Origin: Micavibrio sp. UBA7657
GTDB taxonomy: Bacteria > Pseudomonadota > Alphaproteobacteria > Micavibrionales > Micavibrionaceae
Length of the DNA: 64,000 nt
Assembly: GCA_002483465.1 (NCBI GenBank)
Contig: DLHX01000019.1
Coordinates: forward strand, 1-64,000
Direction: 5' to 3'
Part shown: in pieces, positions 1 through 8,588 of the stretch
Numbering within the stretch: position 1 is the first letter of the stretch
Layout: each line of letters starts with the position of its first letter
Program-made: the position numbers and the translations under genes
Notes under the pieces: model-generated
What the model saw: the letters and a program-made list of their open reading frames with translations, nothing else
The model's database searches: none
Told to the model about the DNA's origin: nothing

Positions 1-316
1 TCCTGAATGGGGGTTGACCAGTCTGCCGCCTGATCTGCAGCAGCACTTAAAGATGCTTGTAGCGGCCTATAAGCGCAATCCGCGATACTTTGACGAGGAC
101 GTCCATGGCCTCAAGCTCGGCACCCGCCTCGTAAAAACATGGAAGGAAGCGCGGCACACAGTGCTGGTTGTTAAAAACGGTTTTGAATATGAGAACCGGA
201 TTTATACGAGCCTGTCGGAAGTGGCCTTCGTCATCACCGGATCACGATGGAACGGCTGGGTATTTTTTGGCCTGAAAAAACATAACCGCAAAACGGGGAC
301 AGAGGCGCAAGCATGA
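1..316 (+). CDS. DUF2924 family protein, 5' end outside window
   Basis: The reading frame is open from base 2, so the true start is probably left of the window; a TTG at 14 is the first internal candidate. The visible part has the DUF2924 core: a GTRL-V-W stretch, then a region of the form NGFEY-Y-SLSEVA, then ITG-RWNG and a closing FFGLK motif. These small proteins are typically encoded directly in front of a large serine recombinase in alphaproteobacteria, as here, where the stop overlaps the next start by 4 bases (ATGA). Their function is not established; a role with the recombinase is inferred from the constant pairing. Confidence 0.75.
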   Translation, partial: PEWGLTSLPPDLQQHLKMLVAAYKRNPRYFDEDVHGLKLGTRLVKTWKEARHTVLVVKNGFEYENRIYTSLSEVAFVITGSRWNGWVFFGLKKHNRKTGTEAQA

Positions 317-1860
317 AACCCTCCATCAAAAACTGCGCGATCTACACCCGCAAATCAACAGACGAACGCCTCGACATGGAATTCAACAGCCTCGATGCAC
401 AACGCGAAGCATGCCTGAGTTACATCGCCAGCCAAAAATCTGAAGGCTGGGTTCCTGTTCTTGAGGAATATGATGATGGCGGTTTCACTGGCGGCAATAT
501 GGATCGTCCGGCCCTCACGCGTTTGATGGAGGATATCAAGGCCGGGAAAATTCAGACCGTGGTGGTTTATAAAATCGACCGTTTGACGCGCTCCCTCATG
601 GATTTTGCCAAGCTGGTAGAGGTGTTCGACGCTCACGGCGTAACCTTTGTCAGCATCACGCAGTCTTTCAACACGACGACCTCCATGGGACGTCTGACAC
701 TCAATGTTCTACTATCATTCGCGCAATTTGAGCGAGAAGTTGCGGGCGAGCGTATTCGTGACAAGATTGCCGCCAGCAAACGCAAGGGCATGTGGACAGG
801 CGGTACGATTCCGCTGGGGTTTGATGTAGAGAATAGAAAATTGGTTGTTAATCCCAAAGAAGCCGAGCGCGTCAAACATATATTTCAGCGGTATCTTGAG
901 CTCGGAAACCTCAACGACCTTTACCAGGATTTGAACAGGCGCAACGTTAAGGGCAAGCCCCGAAAATTAAAAAATGGACTGCAGGAACCCGGGCCGTTCG
1001 GCTCCAGCACAATTCAATATCTTCTCTCCAACCCAACCTATATCGGCAAGGTTCGCCATAAAGGGCATATTTATGAAGGACAGCATGAGCCTATCATCCC
1101 GATGGATCTATGGCAGGAGGTACAGGATCGACTGACAAGCCAATCGATGACCATGCGGAATCATAAAAAACATAAACAAAAAAATCTATTGCGCGGACTG
1201 ATGTTTGATCAGTCAGGCGTGCCCTATGTTCCCACCTACAGCAACAAACCGGGCAGACAGTATCGTTATTATAAGCTAAAGGAAAAGGCGATTGCAGAAA
1301 ATACGATTGATCGGCTCCCGGCCCACGAAATTGAAAACCGTGTGGAGCAAGCGGTGCGGCAGGAGCTGGCAGATTTTAATAGGGCCGCCGCTTTTCTTGG
1401 TATTGATCCGCTTATCAATCCCGACCTCGTTCAAATCGTCAATAGGAAACAAGCTTGTCTGCCTGGCAAAGAACTTATTCTGGCTTCTGTGCAGAAGGTG
1501 ATTGTTGATCACGACAGCATCGCTGTGCACATCAGAATTTCCGCACTATCAGAATTCATCGCCGAACATTTGCAAATTGGCCTGCCGATAGCAGCTGATG
1601 AAATTCGAGAAATTAAAACCTCCTACATCACGCGCCGGGCGCATAGAGGATCGATAATCATCGAGGCAGATAAGACTGCAAGGGATAAAGACTCGCTTGA
1701 TCTGCCACCAGGTGAACTTCGCAATCTAGTCCGGGGCTTGATCTGGCGTGACGAGCATTTCAGCGGCACGACACTGCGCGATATCGCAAAACGGGAAGAA
1801 TTTTCAGAAGGTTATATAGGTCAGTGTATTTTTCGAACGTTTGAAATTTCTCTGACTTGA
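313..1860 (+). CDS. Large serine recombinase (resolvase/invertase family)
   Basis: A 515-residue site-specific recombinase. The N-terminal resolvase domain (about residues 7-150) begins with the AIYTRKS motif whose Ser15 is the expected nucleophile, followed by DGGFTG, VVVYKIDRLTRS and the FEREVAGERIRDK segment. A recombinase DNA-binding domain follows (about 170-290). The region that is often a Cys zinc ribbon is here a cysteine-free version (LRGLMFDQSG then RYRYY), as in many alphaproteobacterial relatives. The ATG overlaps the stop of the DUF2924 gene by 4 bases, so the two are probably translationally coupled. It marks an integrated element; whether the element is still mobile cannot be told because its left end is outside the window. 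Confidence 0.9.
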   Translation: MKPSIKNCAIYTRKSTDERLDMEFNSLDAQREACLSYIASQKSEGWVPVLEEYDDGGFTGGNMDRPALTRLMEDIKAGKIQTVVVYKIDRLTRSLMDFAKLVEVFDAHGVTFVSITQSFNTTTSMGRLTLNVLLSFAQFEREVAGERIRDKIAASKRKGMWTGGTIPLGFDVENRKLVVNPKEAERVKHIFQRYLELGNLNDLYQDLNRRNVKGKPRKLKNGLQEPGPFGSSTIQYLLSNPTYIGKVRHKGHIYEGQHEPIIPMDLWQEVQDRLTSQSMTMRNHKKHKQKNLLRGLMFDQSGVPYVPTYSNKPGRQYRYYKLKEKAIAENTIDRLPAHEIENRVEQAVRQELADFNRAAAFLGIDPLINPDLVQIVNRKQACLPGKELILASVQKVIVDHDSIAVHIRISALSEFIAEHLQIGLPIAADEIREIKTSYITRRAHRGSIIIEADKTARDKDSLDLPPGELRNLVRGLIWRDEHFSGTTLRDIAKREEFSEGYIGQCIFRTFEISLT

Positions 1861-2039
1861 AAAATTTTATTTTTTGTCTTACTATTTTTATAGGAATCGA
1901 TTGCCTCAGGTGTAAGCGCCCGAAAAGACGATGTCTAAAAGTAACTATCCATTCTAGCAACTCTTTAAACCGCTGGCATGGTTGTGTTTGAACGCTTACG
2001 ACAGCCAAATTAAAGCCCAGCCTTTTAATGGAGGTTGCT

Positions 2040-2669
2040 ATGCAACAAGACATCATAAAACTTTGCGCAGATTCCCTGCGTTCATTTACCCTCGACAAAT
2101 ACGGTATCAAACTGAAGGCTGCTCATGCACATGAGCTTACAGCGGCATATTTTGGTTACCCCTCCAAGAATGCCATGTTGGTCGATACTCTGTATCCTAT
2201 GAGTGATCTAAACCAAGCCAAAATCATCGTGATGGCCCCTGATGCCTTCATTGATGAGCGCCGTAAGCAACTTGAAGGTTTATCTCCTGAATTGCCCGAT
2301 AGCTACACTTTAGGTGAAGGGGTTTACGCTCCTCTGTTTTCAAAGGCTCAATGGGCAAGTGCTTTCCCCCCGTTTAGGAGCTTTATGAGCTTAGTAAAAT
2401 TCATGGCTGAAGAAAGGGGGCTTATAGAGAGTGGTAATTTATATGGTGTTCCCAGACATCATATCTTGGATGTAAAAGATATCAATGAATGTGCGTTATT
2501 AACCGTCAAGCATGCCTATAAAGCAGAGAATGGAAATATGCATGTTGATGCGGTTACTAAGGTAGAGCTCCCGCGTATAGCTGGGCGTATTGGATATGGC
2601 CTGGCACATATTTCCGATGAGCGAGGCACAGGCAGTGTACGAGAAGTTCTTGTACCCAAAGCTGCTTAA
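2040..2669 (+). CDS. Unknown protein, 209 aa, accessory gene
   Basis: I do not recognise a named family with certainty. The ATG at 2040 is chosen because GGAGG lies at 2030-2034, 5 bases upstream; an in-frame ATG at 2028 lacks such a site. The N-terminus has a segment of the form LK-AHAHELTAAYFGYPSKNAML, which resembles the short helical motif of small proteins annotated as glyoxalase-related in plasmid and integrative-element genes. No signal peptide or membrane segment is visible. It lies between the serine recombinase and a tRNA, so it is probably element cargo. It is preceded by a 179-base AT-rich gap in which no clear promoter is seen. Confidence 0.6.
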   Translation: MQQDIIKLCADSLRSFTLDKYGIKLKAAHAHELTAAYFGYPSKNAMLVDTLYPMSDLNQAKIIVMAPDAFIDERRKQLEGLSPELPDSYTLGEGVYAPLFSKAQWASAFPPFRSFMSLVKFMAEERGLIESGNLYGVPRHHILDVKDINECALLTVKHAYKAENGNMHVDAVTKVELPRIAGRIGYGLAHISDERGTGSVREVLVPKAA

Positions 2670-2717
2670 GGCCAAATTTTTTAGCTAAAGCCGCCACGCA
2701 GAAAATTTCATAACTGA

Positions 2718-2754
2718 GAGAACCGGGCATTCTAAACCAGAATGCCCGGTTCTC
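2718..2754 (+). terminator. Perfect 15-bp hairpin after the 209-aa gene
   Basis: The arms at 2718-2732 and 2740-2754 pair perfectly over 15 bp around a 7-base loop (TAAACCA). The hairpin lies 48 bases after the stop codon of the 209-aa gene, so it could end that transcript. No T-run follows on either strand, so intrinsic termination is uncertain; RNA stabilisation or a protein-binding dyad are alternatives. Confidence 0.45.
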
Positions 2755-2787
2755 AGTAGTGTGGCGAAAAGGGCATCCCGCGCAAAG

Positions 2788-2804
2788 GGCCCGGAACGCG
2801 GGCC
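2788..2804 (-). terminator. Possible terminator of tRNA-Gln
   Basis: Read on the minus strand, GGCCCG and CGGGCC form a 6-bp GC stem around a 5-base loop, about 45 bases past the tRNA 3' end, followed by CCTTTG. The T-run is weak, so this is a tentative call. Confidence 0.35.
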
Positions 2805-2848
2805 TCACGGGCCGGTTTCTCTCATAACGTGGCGGATGGGTATGTGAA

Positions 2849-2923
2849 TGGCTGGGGCGCTAGGGATCGAACCTAGGAATGTCGGTACCAAAAACCGATG
2901 CCTTACCGCTTGGCTACGCCCCA
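2849..2923 (-). tRNA. tRNA-Gln (anticodon UUG)
   Basis: On the minus strand the gene begins TGGGGCG and ends CGCCCCA followed by GCCA, so the acceptor stem is 7 bp and the CCA end is encoded. The D-arm reads GCCAAGCGGTAAGGC. The anticodon stem TCGGT/ACCGA encloses a loop with TTG, giving Gln(UUG). The T-arm is CTAGG-TTCGATC-CCTAG. All four arms form. Its 3' end faces the recombinase-bearing segment, the orientation expected if an element had integrated at the tRNA 3' end, although no duplicated tRNA end is visible here. Confidence 0.96.
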
Positions 2924-3051
2924 ATCCTCAGAAATGGTCCCAGAAATTACACAATTATGTGAGGGCGTGCAAGGCTTATTCCCTTCTGGAAAATCAACCC
3001 TTTAAGCAGGAATCACTCCTGATTTATACACATGGGGACAGGCTGGAAGAT

Positions 3052-3843
3052 CTACCCGAATTTACCTTCGATATAGTCCCTGGTCTGCTGCTGCAGCGGG
3101 TTGTTGAATATCTGCGCCGTCGGCCCGGCCTCGATGATTTTACCCATGTGAAAGAAAGCGGTTTCATCGGAGAGGCGCTCGGCCTGTTGCATCGAATGCG
3201 TAACGATGACGATGGTAAATTTCTTTTCCAGCTCGCGGATTAGTTCCTCGATGCGCGCGGTGGCGATCGGATCGAGCGCGGAGCATGGCTCGTCCATCAG
3301 GATAACCTCTGGTTCTGTTGCAATCGCACGTGCAATACAAAGGCGTTGCTGTTGCCCGCCCGAAAGCGATGTGCCCGGCGCGGCTAGCCTGTCCTTTACC
3401 TCCTCCCAGAGCCCTACACGCACTAGCGTTTCCTGCACCAATGCATCGAGTTCATCACGGTTAGCGATCATGCGGTGAATGCGCGGACCGTAGGCGACGT
3501 TCTCATAGATGGATTTTGGAAAAGGGTTGGGCTTCTGGAACACCATGCCAATTTTCTGACGGAGCAGAATGACGTCAACAGAGCGTTCGTAAATATCATG
3601 GCCATCGAGGTAAATTTCGCCGGTGACGCGGCAGTTTTCCACCACGTCGTTCATGCGATTCAGGCAACGTATAAAAGTTGATTTGCCGCAGCCGGATGGG
3701 CCGATGAGTGCCGTGACCTTGTTGACCGGAATATCGAGATTGATATCGAAGAGGGCCTGCTTCACGCCGTAAAAGGTGCTGACGCCCCTCGCCGCCATGC
3801 GGATATCGTCGCCATTTTTCTTAGCCAGTGATTTTATATTCAT
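3052..3843 (-). CDS. pstB: Phosphate ABC transporter ATP-binding protein PstB
   Basis: A 263-residue ATPase that powers high-affinity phosphate import through PstC-PstA. It has Walker A GPSGCGKST, a Q-loop MVFQKPNPFPKS typical of PstB, the signature LSGGQQQRL, Walker B VILMDEP and the switch HSM. The start is placed at the ATG at 3843, preceded by AAGGGA; a TTG at 3867 would overlap pstA by 17 bases and add a poorly conserved leader. It is the last gene of the pst operon; no phoU follows, and the next feature downstream is the tRNA. Length matches the family. Confidence 0.95.
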   Translation of the reverse strand: MNIKSLAKKNGDDIRMAARGVSTFYGVKQALFDINLDIPVNKVTALIGPSGCGKSTFIRCLNRMNDVVENCRVTGEIYLDGHDIYERSVDVILLRQKIGMVFQKPNPFPKSIYENVAYGPRIHRMIANRDELDALVQETLVRVGLWEEVKDRLAAPGTSLSGGQQQRLCIARAIATEPEVILMDEPCSALDPIATARIEELIRELEKKFTIVIVTHSMQQAERLSDETAFFHMGKIIEAGPTAQIFNNPLQQQTRDYIEGKFG

Positions 3844-3850
3844 CTTTCCC

Positions 3851-5203
3851 TTACCATTTGATTTCAAATTTCTGGCGCACCCACGCCGCCAGCGCGTTAA
3901 TAATTACGAGAACTAAAAGCAAAATGATGATCGCCGCCGCAGTATTCTCGACGAAGCCGAATTCGGGGTTATTTGTCCAGAGATAGACCTGCACAGGAAG
4001 CGTCGTCGCGGGATCTGTGATGGTTTTGGGAACATCAGTCAGGAACGCGACCATGCCGATCAGGAGCAGCGGCGAGGTTTCGCCGAGCGCCCGCGCCACG
4101 CTCAAAATAACGCCCGTCATGATGCCGGGCAGCGCATAGATGAATGTGTGATGCATGGCGACCTGCACGGGGTTAGCGCCCATCGCCAGGGCGGCGTAAC
4201 GCACGGAATGTGGGACTGAGCGCAGGGCATTACGTGTCGCGATTACTATAACCGGCATCACCAGCAGCGCAAGAACCAGCCCGCCGACTAGCGCCGAAGA
4301 GCGCGGCATCCCAATGATATTGATGTAAATGGAAAGACCCAGGAGACCATAGATAATCGACGGTACGGCCGCGAGATTGTTGATATTGATCTCGATCAGG
4401 TCCGTCAGCCAGTTTTCTTTCGCGAATTCCTCTAGATACAGGGCCGTTGCGACACCCAATGGAAAGGCAACAGCGATGCAAACAAGAATTGTAAAAATTG
4501 AGCCGATGAAGCTACCTAAAATTCCCGCCTGTTCCGGCTCCTGTGAATCTCCGCCCAGAAAAAATGTTTTGTTAAAAACTTTCCGAAGGCGTTCCTTGTC
4601 GATCAATTCTTTCAGCATCTCAAACTGCCTGTTACTGACTTTGTAATGGCTGATACCGATTTCGGATTTCAGGGAATGGCGCTTGATGAACATGTCGACA
4701 TTGCTGGCAGCGGGCAACCAGAGCTGGCCTCGCCTTCCCACGAGCGACGGATCGGCGAGCACCATTTCGCGGAGCTGGTAATAGCCGCCCTTACTCACAA
4801 GCGCGAATAATTCAAATTTTTCGGTGCGCGACATATTCGCCGGGAAAAGCGTCAAGAGTCCGTTTTGCACAAGCTTCCGATAGTCGGCTTTTGACAGAGC
4901 GGCACGATCGCCTGTATTTTCAGGATCCAGGATTTCTTTTGAAAATTCGATCGGCACATAAATCTGCACGCGTGTGAAAGCAGTATAACCGTTGCTTACG
5001 ATGTTCAGCATCAATCCACCGAGAAACATCGCCGACAAAGCAATCGACATGAAGCCAAAAAATTTGAATTGTTTTTCTGTCCGTTTTCTTTTGACGATCC
5101 ATTTTTGCGCGGGCGTTACGCCATACGAAAAAACGAAAGGATTTTTATTTTTATGGATGCGCTTCAATATCAGGCGCGCCTGTCTTTCTGTTTTCTTAAA
5201 CAT
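3851..5203 (-). CDS. pstA: Phosphate ABC transporter permease PstA, long form
   Basis: A 450-residue permease. The N-terminal 190 residues form the DUF3333-type extension with one membrane segment (about 48-68) and a soluble part, typical of alphaproteobacterial PstA. The C-terminal half is the usual binding-protein-dependent transport domain with several membrane helices, including the EAA-type loop around AALAMGANPVQVAMHH and an LGETSPLLLIG segment characteristic of PstA. The start overlaps the pstC stop by 8 bases, and the stop lies 7 bases before the pstB start, so the three are one translational unit. Confidence 0.94.
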   Translation of the reverse strand: MFKKTERQARLILKRIHKNKNPFVFSYGVTPAQKWIVKRKRTEKQFKFFGFMSIALSAMFLGGLMLNIVSNGYTAFTRVQIYVPIEFSKEILDPENTGDRAALSKADYRKLVQNGLLTLFPANMSRTEKFELFALVSKGGYYQLREMVLADPSLVGRRGQLWLPAASNVDMFIKRHSLKSEIGISHYKVSNRQFEMLKELIDKERLRKVFNKTFFLGGDSQEPEQAGILGSFIGSIFTILVCIAVAFPLGVATALYLEEFAKENWLTDLIEININNLAAVPSIIYGLLGLSIYINIIGMPRSSALVGGLVLALLVMPVIVIATRNALRSVPHSVRYAALAMGANPVQVAMHHTFIYALPGIMTGVILSVARALGETSPLLLIGMVAFLTDVPKTITDPATTLPVQVYLWTNNPEFGFVENTAAAIIILLLVLVIINALAAWVRQKFEIKW

Positions 5204-6107
5204 TGTACTGCCTGTAACGTTTGACGATGATCTGAGCGGCGAGATTCAACAAGAACGTCATGATGAACAACGCGAAACCCAGCGCAAAAGCCGCGAGCGT
5301 TTTCGGGCTGTCGAATTCATGGTCGCCGACCAGCAACGTGACGATCTGCACCGTTGCCGTCGTGACCGCTTCAAGAGGATTTAAGGTTAAGTTAGAACTC
5401 AAGCCTGCGGCCATGACGACAATCATAGTTTCACCGATTCCCCGGGAAATGCCGAGCAGAACTGCGCCGATAATGCCGGGAAAGGCCGCCGGGATAATCA
5501 CGTTCCTCACGGTTTCATAAGGCGTCGCGCCCATGGCGAACGAGCCATAAATCAGGCTCTTGGGCACCGCACTGATGACATCTTCAGAAAGCGACATGAT
5601 AAATGGCGTGATCATAATCCCCATAACCACACCGGCAGCTAACGCGCTTTCTGACGCCACCTCTATGCCCAGGTAATCTCCGCCTGCGCGCAACAACGGC
5701 GAAAACGCAACCACGGCAAAATAGCCGTAAACAACTGTCGGAATACCCGCTAGAATTTCGAGAACGGGTTTCGCAGCGTTCCTGAACCGGGGCGTTGCAT
5801 AAACGGAAAGATAAATCGCCGCCAGTAAGCCGAGCGGCGTTGCCACTGCCATGGCGATGGCTGCGATCATCACCGTCCCAACAAAAATGGGAACGGCACC
5901 GAAGGAACCGGAACCACCGGCCTGATCGGCGCGGATAGCAGTTTGAGGGCTCCATTCCAGACCAAAGAAGAAATTAAAAGGCGAGACGTGCGAAAAAAAC
6001 CGCATCGTCTCGGAAAATACAGAAAGCACGATCAGCACCGTGATCAGGACAGAGATCACGGTGCTGAGCTGGAGAAATGCTTTAATGACGCGGTCGGAGG
6101 TTCTCAA
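5196..6107 (-). CDS. pstC: Phosphate ABC transporter permease PstC, TTG start
   Basis: A 303-residue inner-membrane permease partner of PstA. It has six predicted helices and the transport loop SFAMGATPYETVRNVIIPAA; a GIGETMIV segment is typical of PstC. The start is a TTG at 6107 directly after the TAG stop of the porin gene, in the same reading frame. No other start gives the first membrane helix, which aligns with the N-terminus of classical short PstC proteins. Many alphaproteobacterial PstC proteins carry a longer N-terminal extension; this one does not. Initiation probably depends on ribosomes that finish the porin, using GGGA in the porin 3' end. Confidence 0.9.
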   Translation of the reverse strand: MRTSDRVIKAFLQLSTVISVLITVLIVLSVFSETMRFFSHVSPFNFFFGLEWSPQTAIRADQAGGSGSFGAVPIFVGTVMIAAIAMAVATPLGLLAAIYLSVYATPRFRNAAKPVLEILAGIPTVVYGYFAVVAFSPLLRAGGDYLGIEVASESALAAGVVMGIMITPFIMSLSEDVISAVPKSLIYGSFAMGATPYETVRNVIIPAAFPGIIGAVLLGISRGIGETMIVVMAAGLSSNLTLNPLEAVTTATVQIVTLLVGDHEFDSPKTLAAFALGFALFIMTFLLNLAAQIIVKRYRQYNV

Positions 6108-7466
6108 CTAGAAGTCCCACTGCGTGCGGAGTGTCATAACCTGCGGATCATCGTCAGCGACCACTGCTTCGTCATCCGTATTGACGTCAACATAGTTGAA
6201 CATCATCCGGATATTGTCGCGGAGGTACCAGTTGACGCCGAGCGTGTAGTTGTTCATCTCGCCGCCGGTGACGCCTGCGCCCTCGTCATTGAGGTCGAGA
6301 TTATCAACGCGCGCCAGCACTTCCCATGCGCCCCAGTTGCCTTCCTTGATATCGAACGGCGTCGTCGGTTTCACGCGGTCGAAGTTCCCCACATCGCCCT
6401 TGTATGGTCTGCTCTCGCCGGTCAGGAAATAACTCGCCTGCCCGTACCATCCGTCAAAGGACGGATCCGAGCCCGAACTTCTTTCCGTGTCGTAGCGCAG
6501 ATATTCACCCTGCACGGACAGCGGCCCGAACACGCCCGCCGCCTCGACGCCGCCGACCATCACGCTATCCACGTTCGTGATCGCCCCGGTGGTGATCATA
6601 TTGCTGCCGGTGCCCGCGGGCTTGCCGGATAATGTGACCGATTCCGTCGTGGCGTTGGGTGTCCGGTAACTTCCGCCAAGACCAAGATGCAGCACGTTCG
6701 GGCTATCCTGCAGCAGATCAACCGATCCGCGCGCGTCGAACGACCAGCTTTCATCATCCGTCGTGTTGGCGCTCGCGTCTTCGTTGAAGATGCCTCCGGC
6801 AAGCGACCAGTTTTCACCCCCGCCCTTCGCCGCGAAGCCGATGATTTCGTCGCGCGTGAAGGCCGTGGTGACTGGTGCCTGCTCGACGAACTCCATGTAG
6901 TTGCTGCTGGTGTTCTGCTCGAGACCCAGCGGCGGTTTAAAATTACCGAGCCAGAAATCGGCGACTTCAAGACCTGTATAAGCCAGGTAAACCTCCTTGA
7001 AGTTGACGGCCTCGCCGCCGAAATCAAGCTCGGCCTTGTAGTTGAAGTCCCCGCCGATATCGCCCTTGAAGCCAAGCCGTGCGCGGCGGAAGTTTGCCCC
7101 GTCCGGATGGTCACGACGATCATCCTGGAAGTGCGTGGCGTCTAAATGCACACGACCGAAGGGCTGGAACGAATATTTTCCGTCTGCTGACTCGATCTTC
7201 AGGTTTTTACCCATTTTGATCTTGATTTCGTCATCGCCACCGGCAGCAGGCGAAATCGAAGCCAGTTTTGCGTCCTGGGAATTGATCTGCGCTTTTTGAG
7301 CATCGATGATCTGGTTCTGGCTTTGCACCGTGGCGCTCAGCTCCTCGACTTTGCCGCTGAGTTTTTCAAGTGCGGCCTGCATTTCCTCCATGCTCATCTG
7401 CTTGGCGGCAAAGGCAGGCGTGCTGGCAAGCATCACCATGGCCGATGTTAAGAGAAGTTTTTTCAT
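6108..7466 (-). CDS. Phosphate-selective porin (OprO/OprP family)
   Basis: A 452-residue outer-membrane porin. It has a signal peptide (MKKLLLTSAMVMLASTPAFA), then a short coiled-coil stretch rich in Gln and Leu (about 25-65), then a beta-barrel with alternating aromatic strands and a C-terminal Phe (TQWDF) as expected for BAM recognition. The segment FGRVHLDATHFQ starts the porin O/P domain. It lies between pstS and pstC, so it probably supplies phosphate or polyphosphate to PstS across the outer membrane under phosphate limitation. Its TAG stop is immediately followed by the pstC start. Confidence 0.9.
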   Translation of the reverse strand: MKKLLLTSAMVMLASTPAFAAKQMSMEEMQAALEKLSGKVEELSATVQSQNQIIDAQKAQINSQDAKLASISPAAGGDDEIKIKMGKNLKIESADGKYSFQPFGRVHLDATHFQDDRRDHPDGANFRRARLGFKGDIGGDFNYKAELDFGGEAVNFKEVYLAYTGLEVADFWLGNFKPPLGLEQNTSSNYMEFVEQAPVTTAFTRDEIIGFAAKGGGENWSLAGGIFNEDASANTTDDESWSFDARGSVDLLQDSPNVLHLGLGGSYRTPNATTESVTLSGKPAGTGSNMITTGAITNVDSVMVGGVEAAGVFGPLSVQGEYLRYDTERSSGSDPSFDGWYGQASYFLTGESRPYKGDVGNFDRVKPTTPFDIKEGNWGAWEVLARVDNLDLNDEGAGVTGGEMNNYTLGVNWYLRDNIRMMFNYVDVNTDDEAVVADDDPQVMTLRTQWDF

Positions 7467-7493
7467 TTAATTGCTCCTTGTAACTGTTTCGAA

Positions 7494-8588
7494 CTAATTG
7501 GATTTCGCCGAGGCGGTCAATGCGGAAACCCGCTTTTCCATCTCGATTAATTCTTTATTAGGAAGAGAGATCAGGCCCTTGATCGACAGGTAACCGTCAG
7601 GTCCTGCCGCCTTGTCGCTGACAAACTCCTCGGCGAATTCCAGGAGGCCTGGAACGCTTCCGATGTGTGCGTTCTTCACGTAGATGAAGAGCGGCCTGGA
7701 GATGCTGTAGCTGCCGTCGGCGATAGCCGCGTAAGCCGGGGCAACGCCCGCGACCTTCGCGCCATGAACTGCATCGGAGTTCTGCTCGAGGAAGCTGTAT
7801 CCGAAGATCCCCAGAGCATGCTCGTTGCTGCGAAGCTTCTGCACGATCAGGTTATCGTTCTCGCCTGCCTCGATGTAATGCCCGTCCTCACGGATCAGGT
7901 GGCATTCCTTCTTGCGGGCGTCGTCATCCGGGAATGCTGCCTTGAATTCCGCCAATCCGGTGCATGCTTTTTCCATGACCAGCTCGACGAAGGCATCGCG
8001 CGTTCCCGAGGTTGTCGGCGGGCCGTAAACCTCGATTTTTTCAGCAGGAAGCGAAGGATCAATCTCGTTCCAGTTTTTGTAAGGGTTAGCGACGAGAGCG
8101 CCGTCCTTTACGACTTTTTTGGCGAGCGCATTAAATATCTGCTCTTTCGTCAGGTCAAACTGGAAGGATTTTTTAGCGTTCGCTAATACAATGCCGTCAT
8201 AACCGATTTTGATTTCGGTGATGTCTTTAACGCCGTTTTCTTCGCATTGCTTGCGCTCGGTATCCTTGATCGCGCGCGATGCATTGGCGATGTCGGGGAA
8301 ATCATCGCCGGCGCCGCCGCAGAACAATTTCAATCCACCGCCTGTGCCCGATGATTCAACGATTGGAGCGCTGAAATCCGTGGTTTTACCAAATTCCTCG
8401 GCCACTGTCGTGGTGAACGGATAGACCGTGGAAGAGCCGACGATGTGGATTTTATCCCTCGCCTGGGCAATTCCAGGCATAAAAAAAACCGCCAAAGCGG
8501 TTACGGATAAAATAAATAATTTGCCGGACGCGGGCGGCCTGTTAATGGCCGGACTGCCGATAGGCGGGTTTGCAGGTGTAAACTTCAT
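7494..8588 (-). CDS. pstS: Phosphate-binding periplasmic protein PstS
   Basis: A 364-residue solute-binding protein that captures phosphate for PstCAB. A signal region of about 43 residues ends near GIAQA. The mature part starts with IHIVGSSTVYPF and has the phosphate-binding SSGTGGG segment and a TSGTRDAFVE segment. AAGGAGAGG lies just upstream of the ATG at 8588, a strong ribosome site. It is the first gene of the operon, followed 27 bases later by the porin. It is likely induced by phosphate limitation, but I could not find a clear Pho box upstream. Confidence 0.95.
   Translation of the reverse strand: MKFTPANPPIGSPAINRPPASGKLFILSVTALAVFFMPGIAQARDKIHIVGSSTVYPFTTTVAEEFGKTTDFSAPIVESSGTGGGLKLFCGGAGDDFPDIANASRAIKDTERKQCEENGVKDITEIKIGYDGIVLANAKKSFQFDLTKEQIFNALAKKVVKDGALVANPYKNWNEIDPSLPAEKIEVYGPPTTSGTRDAFVELVMEKACTGLAEFKAAFPDDDARKKECHLIREDGHYIEAGENDNLIVQKLRSNEHALGIFGYSFLEQNSDAVHGAKVAGVAPAYAAIADGSYSISRPLFIYVKNAHIGSVPGLLEFAEEFVSDKAAGPDGYLSIKGLISLPNKELIEMEKRVSALTASAKSN

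Noticed and set aside
1912..1999. GTAAGCG and CGCTTAC inverted repeats after the recombinase gene, as possible recombination site arms
   Set aside because: Only 7 bp and about 75 bases apart; expected by chance in a sequence of this length.
2793..2817. GGAAC followed after 16 bases by GGTT on the plus strand
   Set aside because: Mismatch in CGTT and no gene downstream on that strand; it also overlaps the tRNA terminator stem.
6108..7466. Long open frames on the plus strand opposite the pst porin and other genes
   Set aside because: They lack ribosome sites and family motifs, and lie entirely opposite well-supported genes.
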